A DNA stretch of 64,000 nt from positions 372,001 to 436,000 of the forward strand of contig NZ_JWIC01000004.1 in assembly GCF_000814765.1 (NCBI RefSeq), read 5' to 3'. The DNA is from Pseudoalteromonas luteoviolacea (GTDB lineage Bacteria; Pseudomonadota; Gammaproteobacteria; Enterobacterales; Alteromonadaceae). Every line of letters begins with the position of its first letter. Position 1 is the first letter of the stretch. Positions 27,201 to 35,900 of the stretch are shown in pieces. The notes beneath the pieces were generated by a model that did no database searches, was not told where the DNA came from, and saw only the letters and a program-made list of their open reading frames with translations. The position numbers were made by a program, and so were the translations under genes.

Positions 27201-27470
27201 GGCTTAATTGGTATCTCTGGTAATCCATACTTAGTTGACGGTGGTCAGGTGATTGCGGCGACATTCCGTATTCTTGATAATGACGGCAACTGGATCATCG
27301 AAAATGAAGGGGTTGTTCCAGATATCGAAGTGATTGACCGTCCAGAGCTTATTCAAGCAGGTCAAGATCCGTCAGTAGAGCGTGCGGTGAAAGAGCTATT
27401 AAAAGAGCTTGATGAAAACCCTAAAAAGAAACTTGTTGTGCCACCAGCACCGACTAAGTTTATTGAATAA
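24237..27470 (+). CDS. exported tricorn-type S41 peptidase
   Basis: A 1077-residue protein with a signal peptide (about 1-24, ends SPLASA). Residues about 30-660 form the WD40-like beta-propellers with TolB-type repeats (FPKFSPDGEKIAFA, WSPNARYVAYLSD, WSPDNTKLLFAD), followed by a helical C1 domain, a PDZ domain (about 770-850) and the S41 protease domain. The nucleophile region is NGYSSSGGDAIPYYF (Ser at about 962), close to the tricorn core protease. Such enzymes degrade peptides in the periplasm or surface. It has its own terminator and appears monocistronic. Confidence 0.9.
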   Translation: MKIKHLFAAMAAVLGPLASPLASAYSTEDTRLLRFPDIHKEHVTFVYSGDIYVANTNTGKSTRLTDHVGFETFPKFSPDGEKIAFAAEYNGSRQIYVINRDGSGLKQLTYYNDVGPMPPRGGFDYRVLDWTPDGKHIVFRANRTPWGKRMGRPYMVPVEGGLEQPLAIPEGGGGMLSGDGTKFVYTPIDREFRTWKRSRGGRAQDVWVYDLDKNTSKQLTTHRATDQQPTWVNDSIYFVSDRDYTLNLYKYREGKKPVKMTDHKEFDVLWPSAGPDSIVYENGGYLYRFNEANKMTEKLTINVDGVRKSALPYTKNVSKFIDSMDVSHDGKRAVFTARGEIFSVPVKNGPTRNLSHTPAGREIAATWSPNARYVAYLSDATGEYEIYIKDRANNNAVKQLTNNGTIWRFDPIWSPDNTKLLFADKDHIIWWLDVESGKLHKIDRGLHDERSITQYTWSPNSKDLVFVKNNENRYSSLWHYNVESKKLSRLTDDMTSESNPTFSEDGQYIYFTSERDFNLAFSSYEFDYLFNKATRIYSVAVNDSNLPINTLQSDETHIVGDEKASEEKTELDTSIQVDGFMDRVVSLPAPAGNYSSLTGVKGGVLTLSGGALKLVENKADGKVKTVAKGVSEYKVSANREHVIARAGSKYSVIKPKAKQDLKSNQLDLSNMNLKIDPRVEWSQMYTEGWRTLRDWFYDANHHGQDWDAILKRYQPMADAAAHRTDIDYVLSEIAGEINAGHIYVQSGDEPKGKRKKHGLLGAEVASHPSGFVTLKHIFKGENWHEDFRSPLGETGVRASEGDFILAVNGRNVNEVSNFYELLENTQGEQVELILSKSTSFDDSWKVTVKPVKSEIGLRYLQWVETRKAYVDELSGGRIGYVHLPNTAYEGNRSMFKNFMPQTTKDALIIDDRYNGGGFIPEHVITWLARKPLNYWKRRGVTPTKTPQFAHDGPKAMLINGYSSSGGDAIPYYFRQAGLGKLIGTRTWGGLIGISGNPYLVDGGQVIAATFRILDNDGNWIIENEGVVPDIEVIDRPELIQAGQDPSVERAVKELLKELDENPKKKLVVPPAPTKFIE

Positions 27471-27488
27471 TTATATATAAAACCATTT

Positions 27489-27516
27489 AAAAGGAGCTAA
27501 TAAGCTCCTTTTTTAT
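27489..27516 (+). terminator. terminator after tricorn protease
   Basis: AAAAGGAGCT (27489-27498) pairs with AGCTCCTTTT (27503-27512) around a 4-base loop and is followed by further Ts, a classic intrinsic terminator. Confidence 0.88.
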
Positions 27517-27843
27517 TGCGCAAATATAAATAATTAAATTTATTTTACTTTGTTTTTATCTTTTTATTTTTAAAGGTTTTATTTAGGTTTTTGTTTTTGC
27601 TGTTTAATATTTTTATATTTGGATTTGTGTATATTATCAAATTTATTTTACCTTATTTTTATCAATCTATTCTTTAACTTTTTAGTGTATTATATTTTAC
27701 CTGTGTTACTATTTTGGGTGCAGCCTCTGCTGTCTGTTATTTTTATAGCAGTCTTATTTTATTTTTTATTGTTTTTTACATGATAGGTAAAAGGATGATT
27801 TTACCGATGAGCTTTTATTGCGGGAAAAGGAGATAATATAGGA
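27517..27843. other. very AT-rich leader of the toxin locus
   Basis: About 330 bp consisting mostly of T- and A-runs, with no reading frame. It carries the promoter of the large exported protein; a short inverted repeat GGTAAAA-GGATGA-TTTTACC lies close to 27786-27806. The strong AT bias is typical of silenced (H-NS-like bound) accessory loci. Confidence 0.5.
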
Positions 27844-30800
27844 ATGAAGCATAAACTAAATGGGCTAGTATTACTGGTTGGAGGAATACTCTCACCTGAG
27901 TTACTAGCGTACTGTGCTAAAGAGAGCTACGTTGATACGGGCGTTCCTTTGTGGTCAACTGATTGTCATTTAGCGGGAGCCAATGGAACCACCTTGAATA
28001 AGTATTATCCAAAAGGTGCTGATATTACTTATAGTTGGACGGTTGGGGACCTACCTAAAAGCAAAAGCAAAAAAATTGCGGGTATCACTTATAATTACTC
28101 TTATTGGGGCTCTACTTTTTTTCAAGTAGTGATGACAAAACCTGATGGAACAACAGAAAGACTTGGCGAAAGTGTAAAGCATGCTGGTAATTCTGTTACC
28201 TACAAAGCGAACACCCCTGGTACATATAAGTTTTGCATGGAGCGTCAAGGTAAGGTAGGTTGGTTAAGTAGTTCAGAGCCAAACGCTAACATCCCTGAAA
28301 AGACGATCACCTCAAATTGTCACACCACCCATGTTATTGGCGGTGGAGTCGGGAGCCTTTCTACGCAAAAAACATATAAGTCAAATGTGAATGTAAACTG
28401 GCGAACTGCAGGCAACACAATCGACTTTGTTGGTGCTACGGATATAAAAGTACAAAAAAAACGTGGCGATGGTGCCTGGGAAGACGCTGGCTCTTCAAGC
28501 ATAACAAGTGGCTCACATACAATTAGTTTGACTTCTGCGGGGGATTACAGTTTTCAATTAAAGGGCTGTCGCACAACAAATAACATGGAGTCATGTAGCC
28601 CTTATTCAACAGTGTCAGACACCGTAACTTACTTAGCTCCGAGTACGCCTTCTGATATAAGCGCCACTGGGCTATTAAATGGTATATTACCTGTCGGTAA
28701 TACGAGATTAGAATGGAGCACGGTTTCTGCACAATCAGGTGCTGTTGGCTTTGATGTTTACTATCAATTATACGGATCAGATAAAAAATATTCAGGTAAC
28801 AAGCTTGATGTCGGCGGCTTACAAAATAACGAGGACTATAGTTATAAAGTGCGTGCTTGTAACAAGGACGGACTGTGTTCTGGATATAGTTCAGCGGTAG
28901 AATTTACAGTTGAATTGCCACCAGGCACTGTGTCAATGGGTCTTCAGGATAAAGAATTCTTAGTGCCAATTAACTCTTCAGGCACACTCTTTTTTATACC
29001 TGTCGTGACGGGGTATCCAGTGCACAACGGGGTTGCAGTGGTCACCGATAACTCAATTACGCTGGAGTGGAATAGTGCGGGTACAGGTGCTACTTACCAG
29101 TTCGTGATGATCAAAGACGGGGTCGAACATCCCATACAAGCTGTTACAGGTACAACCAAAACGGTTTCACTGACTCAGGATGGTGATTACACCTTTAAAG
29201 TGCGTGCATGTTTCACGGCGTGCGGCGATTGGCAATCAGTTAACATTATCACGAAAGTTGAGAAACCAAGCAAACCGCAAACACCGGCGATTAGCGCTCC
29301 TGCAACGGCGTTTAAGCCATTCAAAGTGACTTGGCCAAAAGACGATTCGGTGGCAGGGTATCGTTTATCAATCAACAATAAGCCTGTTAGAATCGATTGT
29401 AGTGAAGAACTATCAGAGTGTAGCTGGTCATCAGATGAGAGCTTACCGTTGGGTGAGCATTGGTTTAGGCTATACGCATATAACGAGAAGAATGGTCAAA
29501 CGGTCTCCTCTAACATGGCTGCGGTCAGAGTGAGCAATAGACGTGATGAAACTTACTTGTTGCGTAAACGTTTGTATTGGGAAGAGGCGGACCAGCAAGA
29601 AAACCCAGATGCCGGACTGTATAACAGAGAATTGGCTGCATTTAGATATCAGACTAAGTTGTTTAAGCAGAAGGGCAAGTCCACTGAAATAGTAAACAGC
29701 GCAATTAATGGTCATGAAACAGCTAGCTTTACTACTTTGTGGGGCAGTGCAGAGCGAGCTCGGGCTGATGATGTCAAAGCTGAATTAGAGAATATGAAAA
29801 GACTACCGCAATTTTTGGATGATGACATCGTTCATTTACTGTGGCTTGATGTTATTCATGACTCAGCTGAAGCAGATCTTATTTTATCAAATCAATACCT
29901 AGATAATGCGCGCGGTGCAAACTTAACTTTCCAAGAGCCGAAGTATATCGAAAGGGAGCTTGCTAATGCCGAGAATGCCATTGATACTGCCTTTACCCGT
30001 TACCGTAGTTTACTGGCGGGCAGTGGCTCTGACTATGCTCAAAAATTATTGACTTATTCAGCTGACAGGGGCAAGCGTAGCCCTCGTTATTGGGATGGCG
30101 ATTTAGCTAAACCTGTCTACAGTGAAGGTGAAATCCGAGCAGTGAAGCGTCGATTGGCCAATGGAGATCTCACGACAGCTTCTGAAACCATCTTGTTTGG
30201 CGGCTATAAAGACGTGGTGATGGTATATAACGTCATGGCACAAAAGCTTGATACTTTTTACCGTCACACTCATACAAATATGGTGTCGGGTAAGTATGAA
30301 GAAGCTTACTATGCGGATTATATACACACGTTAAATATTCTTCGCAGCGATGTGCAAGTCATAGACAATGCACTTAAAGAGCTATTTGGTAGTGCCATTA
30401 TGCAAGGCTCTGATATAGACGAATTACCTATCGCATACGCTAAGTTTGTATCAGCTAATACCCGCTTAGATAATCTGCTTTCTTGGCTTAAGGGTGAGAC
30501 TAACTTGATGGGCCATCCGTTTGGCGCATTCCCAGTTTTACATAACCATAACAAGGTTTGGACTTTCGATTACTTGGCAGATGGCTTAGCTTCGGAGCTC
30601 GTTGCCAAAGCTGAAGCGGCATATGCAAAGGCGCATGCCAGTTATGATACCTTCCATCATAATCTATCGACAATCGCAACAGTACATGAAGATAAGTTTG
30701 ACCAGTATAATTATCAGTTAAAGCAGTTAATTGGTTGGGAGCTTCGTACTCAAAGTTGTATTATTGACCAAGACAGATGCTTTGTTGAAAACACACCTAC

Positions 30801-32898
30801 AGATGGCAGCCAGTTAGCTTGGCAACAGCAAAATATTGATACAGCGCGCTTAAATTTAGAACGTGCACTTTTACAGCTACGTCAAAGAGTGGGCTATTGT
30901 CAATTGACTAATGGTGCAAACGCCCAGGTCACTTATGACTCTCCTCAAGATGAAATACTCGATGAGCAAGTGTGTGCCGATATTGCCGCGCAAAAATCAG
31001 CCGAAGATAACGTACCTTATACTCATGTATTTGGCAAAGGCTCCATTCACATTGAGCTTGAACGTATCCTAGCACAAAAAGATCATATTCATGACGTGTC
31101 GGATATCTTCCTTTTCTATGGAGAAGAGAGGGCTAATATCCAAATACAGCTTGCTAAAGTCAGGGCGGAAGCGGAGCGCTCACGACATAAAGTTGCTGTG
31201 TTTGACGCCATTGCTGACATGGGAACCTCTTTATTCACTGCCACTTTAAACCCAGTTGCAGATTTAGGGAAGGCACAAGGATATGGCGCAGCTATCGGTG
31301 GTATTACGGGAGTGGTTGGTGAAATGGTCTCCCATAGAGCGGCCATGCGTAAAATTAAAAAAGAAGGCGAGTTACTGGCACAAAGTGAGCGCTTAGGTGC
31401 GGAAGAGCGTGTTGAAATTAACAATCTTCAATTAACGTTACTGGATGCTGAACAGGCAAGGCGCATTGAATCCTTATGGCTTGAGATGAAATCACTGGAA
31501 CTCAGTGTGGCACAGGCTGAGCTAAGCCTAGAGCAGGAAACCGAAAGGTTCATTGGTACATACAGACAAGCAGCATGGCTGATATCGCAAATGCAGCAGT
31601 CGCAAAACCGCTTAGCGGGACGTTATGCAGCAGATCCAATCCATGCTAAACGCTTATCTAAAGCCATGTTAGAAATGGAAGAGACATTTGAAAGTGCGCA
31701 AGAGTGGGTGTTTTACACTGCGCTTGCATACAACAATAAGTGGAACCGTTCTGTCGCGGCTGAAACCAGTGGCACAGCGTCGACAACGCGCCCTCAATAT
31801 ACTCAAAGAGAAATTCAAGTGATACGTGCTCAGCATGCCTCTGACTTATCAAAAGCTTTGGCTGATCTAAAAAAAGCTGATGGCGGTGATGATAATAAGC
31901 CGCTGGTAGCAATCCCTAGTATTTACTCAATGAGAAAGCATGGTTTTGGCTATGGTGAGTTGAGAGATGATGTTGTGGACTCGACCCCAGGTATTGATTG
32001 CGCGCCGTGTACGTCAGATGAAGCATTCCTAAGAAGGCTAACTCAGAGTGTTATCCACGTTGGGCCTGCCCCAGCTAGGGGCCAGCTAAGTGAGCAGCAG
32101 GAAGCGGTCTTTGCTGATTTAGATATCACTGATCCGCTGTTAACTGCTCCAGTCGAGGGTGAGCAAACTAATCAGACCCCAACGACACAATCACTGAGAA
32201 TAGGTTTTAGTACGGTGAAAGAGTTTGAAACAGCCTTTAATAAACCTGAGTATGTTTACTCTCCACTACCTCCAGGTTTTGAGTGGTACAACTGCCCTAA
32301 AGACGGTGGTAATCACTTAAATAAAATTCATGGGGTATCGGTCAATGTCATCACAGGTGATGCTAATGTCCCCGGCAAGCTGAACTACACGTTGTCTATG
32401 GGCGGGCAATCTGTTCGCAGGACGCCGACTTTAGGTAATTATGTAAACGAAAATGGACTGTTTGTCATACAAAATGAGTTTGAGTATCTACCGATACATG
32501 GCTGGGGTGTCTCTAGCAATGGTAAGTTACAGGTTGAATCAAACAGAATCATGGGTCAGTCTCAGGCAACGATTGACGCGCAACCCGGAGAGGAAAAGCT
32601 GTGGCTCAATACATTTAATGAGCAAAATGTGGCTGCGACAAATTGGATCTTGACGCTTGACCTTGCTGACTCAGGGTTAAAGATTTCGAATATTTATGAT
32701 ATCGAACTTGAGTTTATGCATACCCACCAATTAAGAACCTTCAACTCACTGTGTTCAGATTTAAGACCTGCTAGAGCGAGTATTGAAGAGGTGGTTGGCA
32801 AGTTGATGCATCGCTCTGAATTAGGCAATGCACCTAAAGATGGTATATGGATTGAAACCAACAAAGGCCCTTATCAAGTTAACTCTAACGAGTTGTAA
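27844..32898 (+). CDS. large exported protein with fibronectin-like repeats and a Tc-toxin-like helical core
   Basis: A 1684-residue protein with a signal peptide (about 1-22, ending PELLA). Residues about 60-570 hold several fibronectin-III-like beta modules, each with N-C-N style CRTTNNMESCSPY or ACNKDGLCSGY patterns at the end and many Cys. The long middle (about 570-1450) is helical: a hydrophobic glycine-rich patch at about 1124-1162 (GTSLFTATLNPVADLG ... GGITGVVGEMV) is flanked by strong coiled coil (about 1095-1120 and 1162-1285), reminiscent of the channel-forming part of TcA. The C-terminal ~230 residues are beta-rich. It is followed 62 bp later by the RHS gene. I recognise no named family; an accessory or translocation partner of the RHS protein is inferred. 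Confidence 0.6.
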   Translation: MKHKLNGLVLLVGGILSPELLAYCAKESYVDTGVPLWSTDCHLAGANGTTLNKYYPKGADITYSWTVGDLPKSKSKKIAGITYNYSYWGSTFFQVVMTKPDGTTERLGESVKHAGNSVTYKANTPGTYKFCMERQGKVGWLSSSEPNANIPEKTITSNCHTTHVIGGGVGSLSTQKTYKSNVNVNWRTAGNTIDFVGATDIKVQKKRGDGAWEDAGSSSITSGSHTISLTSAGDYSFQLKGCRTTNNMESCSPYSTVSDTVTYLAPSTPSDISATGLLNGILPVGNTRLEWSTVSAQSGAVGFDVYYQLYGSDKKYSGNKLDVGGLQNNEDYSYKVRACNKDGLCSGYSSAVEFTVELPPGTVSMGLQDKEFLVPINSSGTLFFIPVVTGYPVHNGVAVVTDNSITLEWNSAGTGATYQFVMIKDGVEHPIQAVTGTTKTVSLTQDGDYTFKVRACFTACGDWQSVNIITKVEKPSKPQTPAISAPATAFKPFKVTWPKDDSVAGYRLSINNKPVRIDCSEELSECSWSSDESLPLGEHWFRLYAYNEKNGQTVSSNMAAVRVSNRRDETYLLRKRLYWEEADQQENPDAGLYNRELAAFRYQTKLFKQKGKSTEIVNSAINGHETASFTTLWGSAERARADDVKAELENMKRLPQFLDDDIVHLLWLDVIHDSAEADLILSNQYLDNARGANLTFQEPKYIERELANAENAIDTAFTRYRSLLAGSGSDYAQKLLTYSADRGKRSPRYWDGDLAKPVYSEGEIRAVKRRLANGDLTTASETILFGGYKDVVMVYNVMAQKLDTFYRHTHTNMVSGKYEEAYYADYIHTLNILRSDVQVIDNALKELFGSAIMQGSDIDELPIAYAKFVSANTRLDNLLSWLKGETNLMGHPFGAFPVLHNHNKVWTFDYLADGLASELVAKAEAAYAKAHASYDTFHHNLSTIATVHEDKFDQYNYQLKQLIGWELRTQSCIIDQDRCFVENTPTDGSQLAWQQQNIDTARLNLERALLQLRQRVGYCQLTNGANAQVTYDSPQDEILDEQVCADIAAQKSAEDNVPYTHVFGKGSIHIELERILAQKDHIHDVSDIFLFYGEERANIQIQLAKVRAEAERSRHKVAVFDAIADMGTSLFTATLNPVADLGKAQGYGAAIGGITGVVGEMVSHRAAMRKIKKEGELLAQSERLGAEERVEINNLQLTLLDAEQARRIESLWLEMKSLELSVAQAELSLEQETERFIGTYRQAAWLISQMQQSQNRLAGRYAADPIHAKRLSKAMLEMEETFESAQEWVFYTALAYNNKWNRSVAAETSGTASTTRPQYTQREIQVIRAQHASDLSKALADLKKADGGDDNKPLVAIPSIYSMRKHGFGYGELRDDVVDSTPGIDCAPCTSDEAFLRRLTQSVIHVGPAPARGQLSEQQEAVFADLDITDPLLTAPVEGEQTNQTPTTQSLRIGFSTVKEFETAFNKPEYVYSPLPPGFEWYNCPKDGGNHLNKIHGVSVNVITGDANVPGKLNYTLSMGGQSVRRTPTLGNYVNENGLFVIQNEFEYLPIHGWGVSSNGKLQVESNRIMGQSQATIDAQPGEEKLWLNTFNEQNVAATNWILTLDLADSGLKISNIYDIELEFMHTHQLRTFNSLCSDLRPARASIEEVVGKLMHRSELGNAPKDGIWIETNKGPYQVNSNEL

Positions 32899-32913
32899 TC
32901 TCGCCTAAAAATT

Positions 32914-32942
32914 AAATGGCTGCATTTTTTGCAGCCATTTTT
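32914..32942 (+). terminator. hairpin between the two toxin-locus genes
   Basis: AAATGGCTGC (32914-32923) pairs perfectly with GCAGCCATTT (32931-32940), the loop and tail being T-rich. It lies 15 bp after one stop codon and ends about 20 bp before the next start, so it may partially terminate and set the ratio of the two proteins. Confidence 0.7.
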
Positions 32943-32960
32943 CTTAAAAACAGGACTTTT

Positions 32961-35900
32961 ATGAAACAAACTAATAAGCTGGTAATTGCGAGTTTGTCGC
33001 TTGTGAGTGCATGCTTTTCGGCATGGGCCATTGACAATAGTGCAATACAGCAAACACATATTAATTTACCTCAGGGACCTGGTAAGCAATTTGGTCTTGG
33101 AGAGCTCTATTCTGTTGCGGGCAACCAAGGGAGTGGAGAATTTACCTTACCCATTAAATTGCCAGCTGGCAGAGGTGGGTTAACGCCGGAGCTCAGTATT
33201 GATTATAATGCAGGGTTTGGTAATGGCTTAGTGGGCATTGGCCACCGGTTGTCAATCCCCTCAATTAGGCACCAAACAGATAAAGGGCTGCCCGACTATC
33301 AAGCGGCAAACAGTCGTTTTGTCTTATCAAACGGTGCCGAGTTAGTGCACCTAGGTGGGCAGCGTTATCAAGAAAAGCTCTCAGGCAACCCATCAGTATA
33401 TGAATTTACCAATGGTGCTTGGCGGGTGACCTTGCCTGATGGCAGTCAGTGGCAATTTGGTACTGCGGACCAATCTCGTACTGTGGGTGAGGGTCACACC
33501 TATGCGTGGCATCTGGATAAAGTCACCGACACAGCGGGCAATGCAATTGATATTGACTACCAGCGCCTAGATGACAGCGCAACGGTCTATCCTAAATTGA
33601 TCCGTTACAGTGCTGATCAAGTGCAAGTATCACTGGATTACGAGCGCCGTGAAGATGCAGTGGTAAACTACAAACCTGGGTTTGCGCTGATCATGAATCA
33701 TCGACTCAAGCGTATCTCAACGCAGGTACAAAACAGTGTCGTTTCTCATTATGAGCTTACTTACCACCCTAGCACGGATTGGCACACTCAATCTCGATTA
33801 AAATCTTTTACTGCCTACTCAGGTGATAAGCAGTTGAGTCAGCCGACCATAAGCTTTGAATATGGCGAGTATCCGGGGAGTTATCAGGCACACTCGCTTG
33901 ATAGCGCAAAGTCACTGCCATTTTGGAATGATAATGCGGGCTTAGTTGATTTAAACAGTGATGGTCTGGTTGATGTGATCAATACCGGGGTAAGTCGCCA
34001 CGCTTATTGGATAAATCAAGGCACGGATCAAACGGGTAAACCGGTTTGGGATAATTATAAGAACATGACTATCTCATCGAGCTATCGACTGACGGATGAG
34101 CATGTTCACCTTGCCGATATGAATGGTGATGGTAAAACGGATTTATTGATTGGCCGTCAGCGCGATACCTTGGTTCAAGAACTGGATGAAGCAAATAATT
34201 GGCAAACGTCATTCAGTTTAAGTGGCTTGTCTTATCAGCTTGATAACAGAAATACCATTCTGATTGATATTAACAATGATAAACGCACTGATGTCTTGTA
34301 TGCCCATACAAGCCGTGGGCGGGTGCTGCGTCATCTTGCACAGCTCAATTTAGAAAGCGGTTGGAGCAACCCGATAGCATTGTCTGTACCTTCGCAAGCA
34401 ATAGCGTATGAGTTCGGAGACAGCAATATCCGATTTGCAGACATGAATGGGGATGGGTTACCTGATTTAGTTGCCATCGTTAATAGCGGAGTGCGTTACT
34501 TTCCTAACCGAGGTCTTAAAGGGTTTGGCGCGCCAGTGATCTTTTCAAACTCACCGAGGTTCGATAGTTCTAAATTAGGCAGTGTTAAAATCACGGATAT
34601 GAATGCCGATGGTAAAGCAGATGTCGTGTTTGCTGAGCGAATGCGTGCAAGCATCTGGCTTAACAAAGGTATTAGCACGCAAGATCCCACCTCAGCCACG
34701 TTAACGCAGAGCTATGATATTGATTCGCCTCAAGTGGCGAGAAACATGAGCATAGACTTGGCGGATGTAAACGGCAATGGCAGCACAGACATTGTTTGGC
34801 AGCTGAGCTCAGGTGCTTTGAGTTATGTGTACTTTGTCGATCTGTTTGCCGAGCAACCAGCCAATATTTTGACCAAAATCGACAATGGCATGGGGTTGGC
34901 GACTGAATTACAGTATCAATCTGTTGCACAGTATATGTATCAAGCAACACTCGCAGGGCAAGCTTGGCAGAGCACAAGTCCTGTTTCTATGCCGGTTGTG
35001 TCAGCGATTTCCACGCGAGATAGCGTGACAGGTGTTGTATCAGAACAAATATTTAACTACCAAGACAGTTATTATTACGCACCGGACAAAGCGTTTAGAG
35101 GCTTTAAACAAATCACCACCACGCTGCCACAAAGCACCAATCAAGCAGCCCAAGAGCGCATAGCGCAATTTAATGTCGGTGATGTACACGAAGTGCTATC
35201 AGGTAAACTGACACAGCTTGTTCGACAAGATAAATACGGAGTTTTTGATAGCCAGCAATTCACTTTTGAGCCGAGAACTTGGCACCAAGGTGCGCAAGGC
35301 GATGAGCGCTCTGTGCAGTTTGCGGCGATGGTGGCGTCGACGCAATCAATCCAAGAAAAAGGCAAGGGGACAGCAGTCACTGTCAGTGAAAAGTTTGATT
35401 ATGACGCATTTGGTAATGTGATTTATATTGAGCAATCTGGTCGTCAGGATGGGCAGTGGCAAGATGCACGTATTATTTACAATGAGTATAGTGCACAGCT
35501 CGGTGCCGCTGTAAATAAGGGCATAGTGAATTTACCAACCCAGACGAAGATCACGGATCTTGTGGGTAATGTAGTCGCTAAACAGCAATGGTTTTATGAT
35601 GATGACAGTTTTTCTGCGCAGCAAGGGACATTGTCTCGCGGATTAATGACGCAATCACGCCAGTGGTTTAATACACAAGACCCGAATGGTTATATCGATA
35701 CGGTTAGGCAAAAGTACAATCAATACGGGCAAGTCAGCCATGTATATGGTCCTTTATGGGGACGACAGCCTGGACATGAAACCAAACTCAGCTATGACCC
35801 CACTTTAAACACCTATGTCACCCAAATCGATTTGAGCACAGGCACTGACACACTGACTGCAACCGCAGAGTATGACTTGTCATTAGGGGTGATCACCGGA

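Noticed and set aside
30103..30554. Minus-strand ORFs inside the large exported protein gene
   Set aside because: Shadows of the long plus-strand frame.
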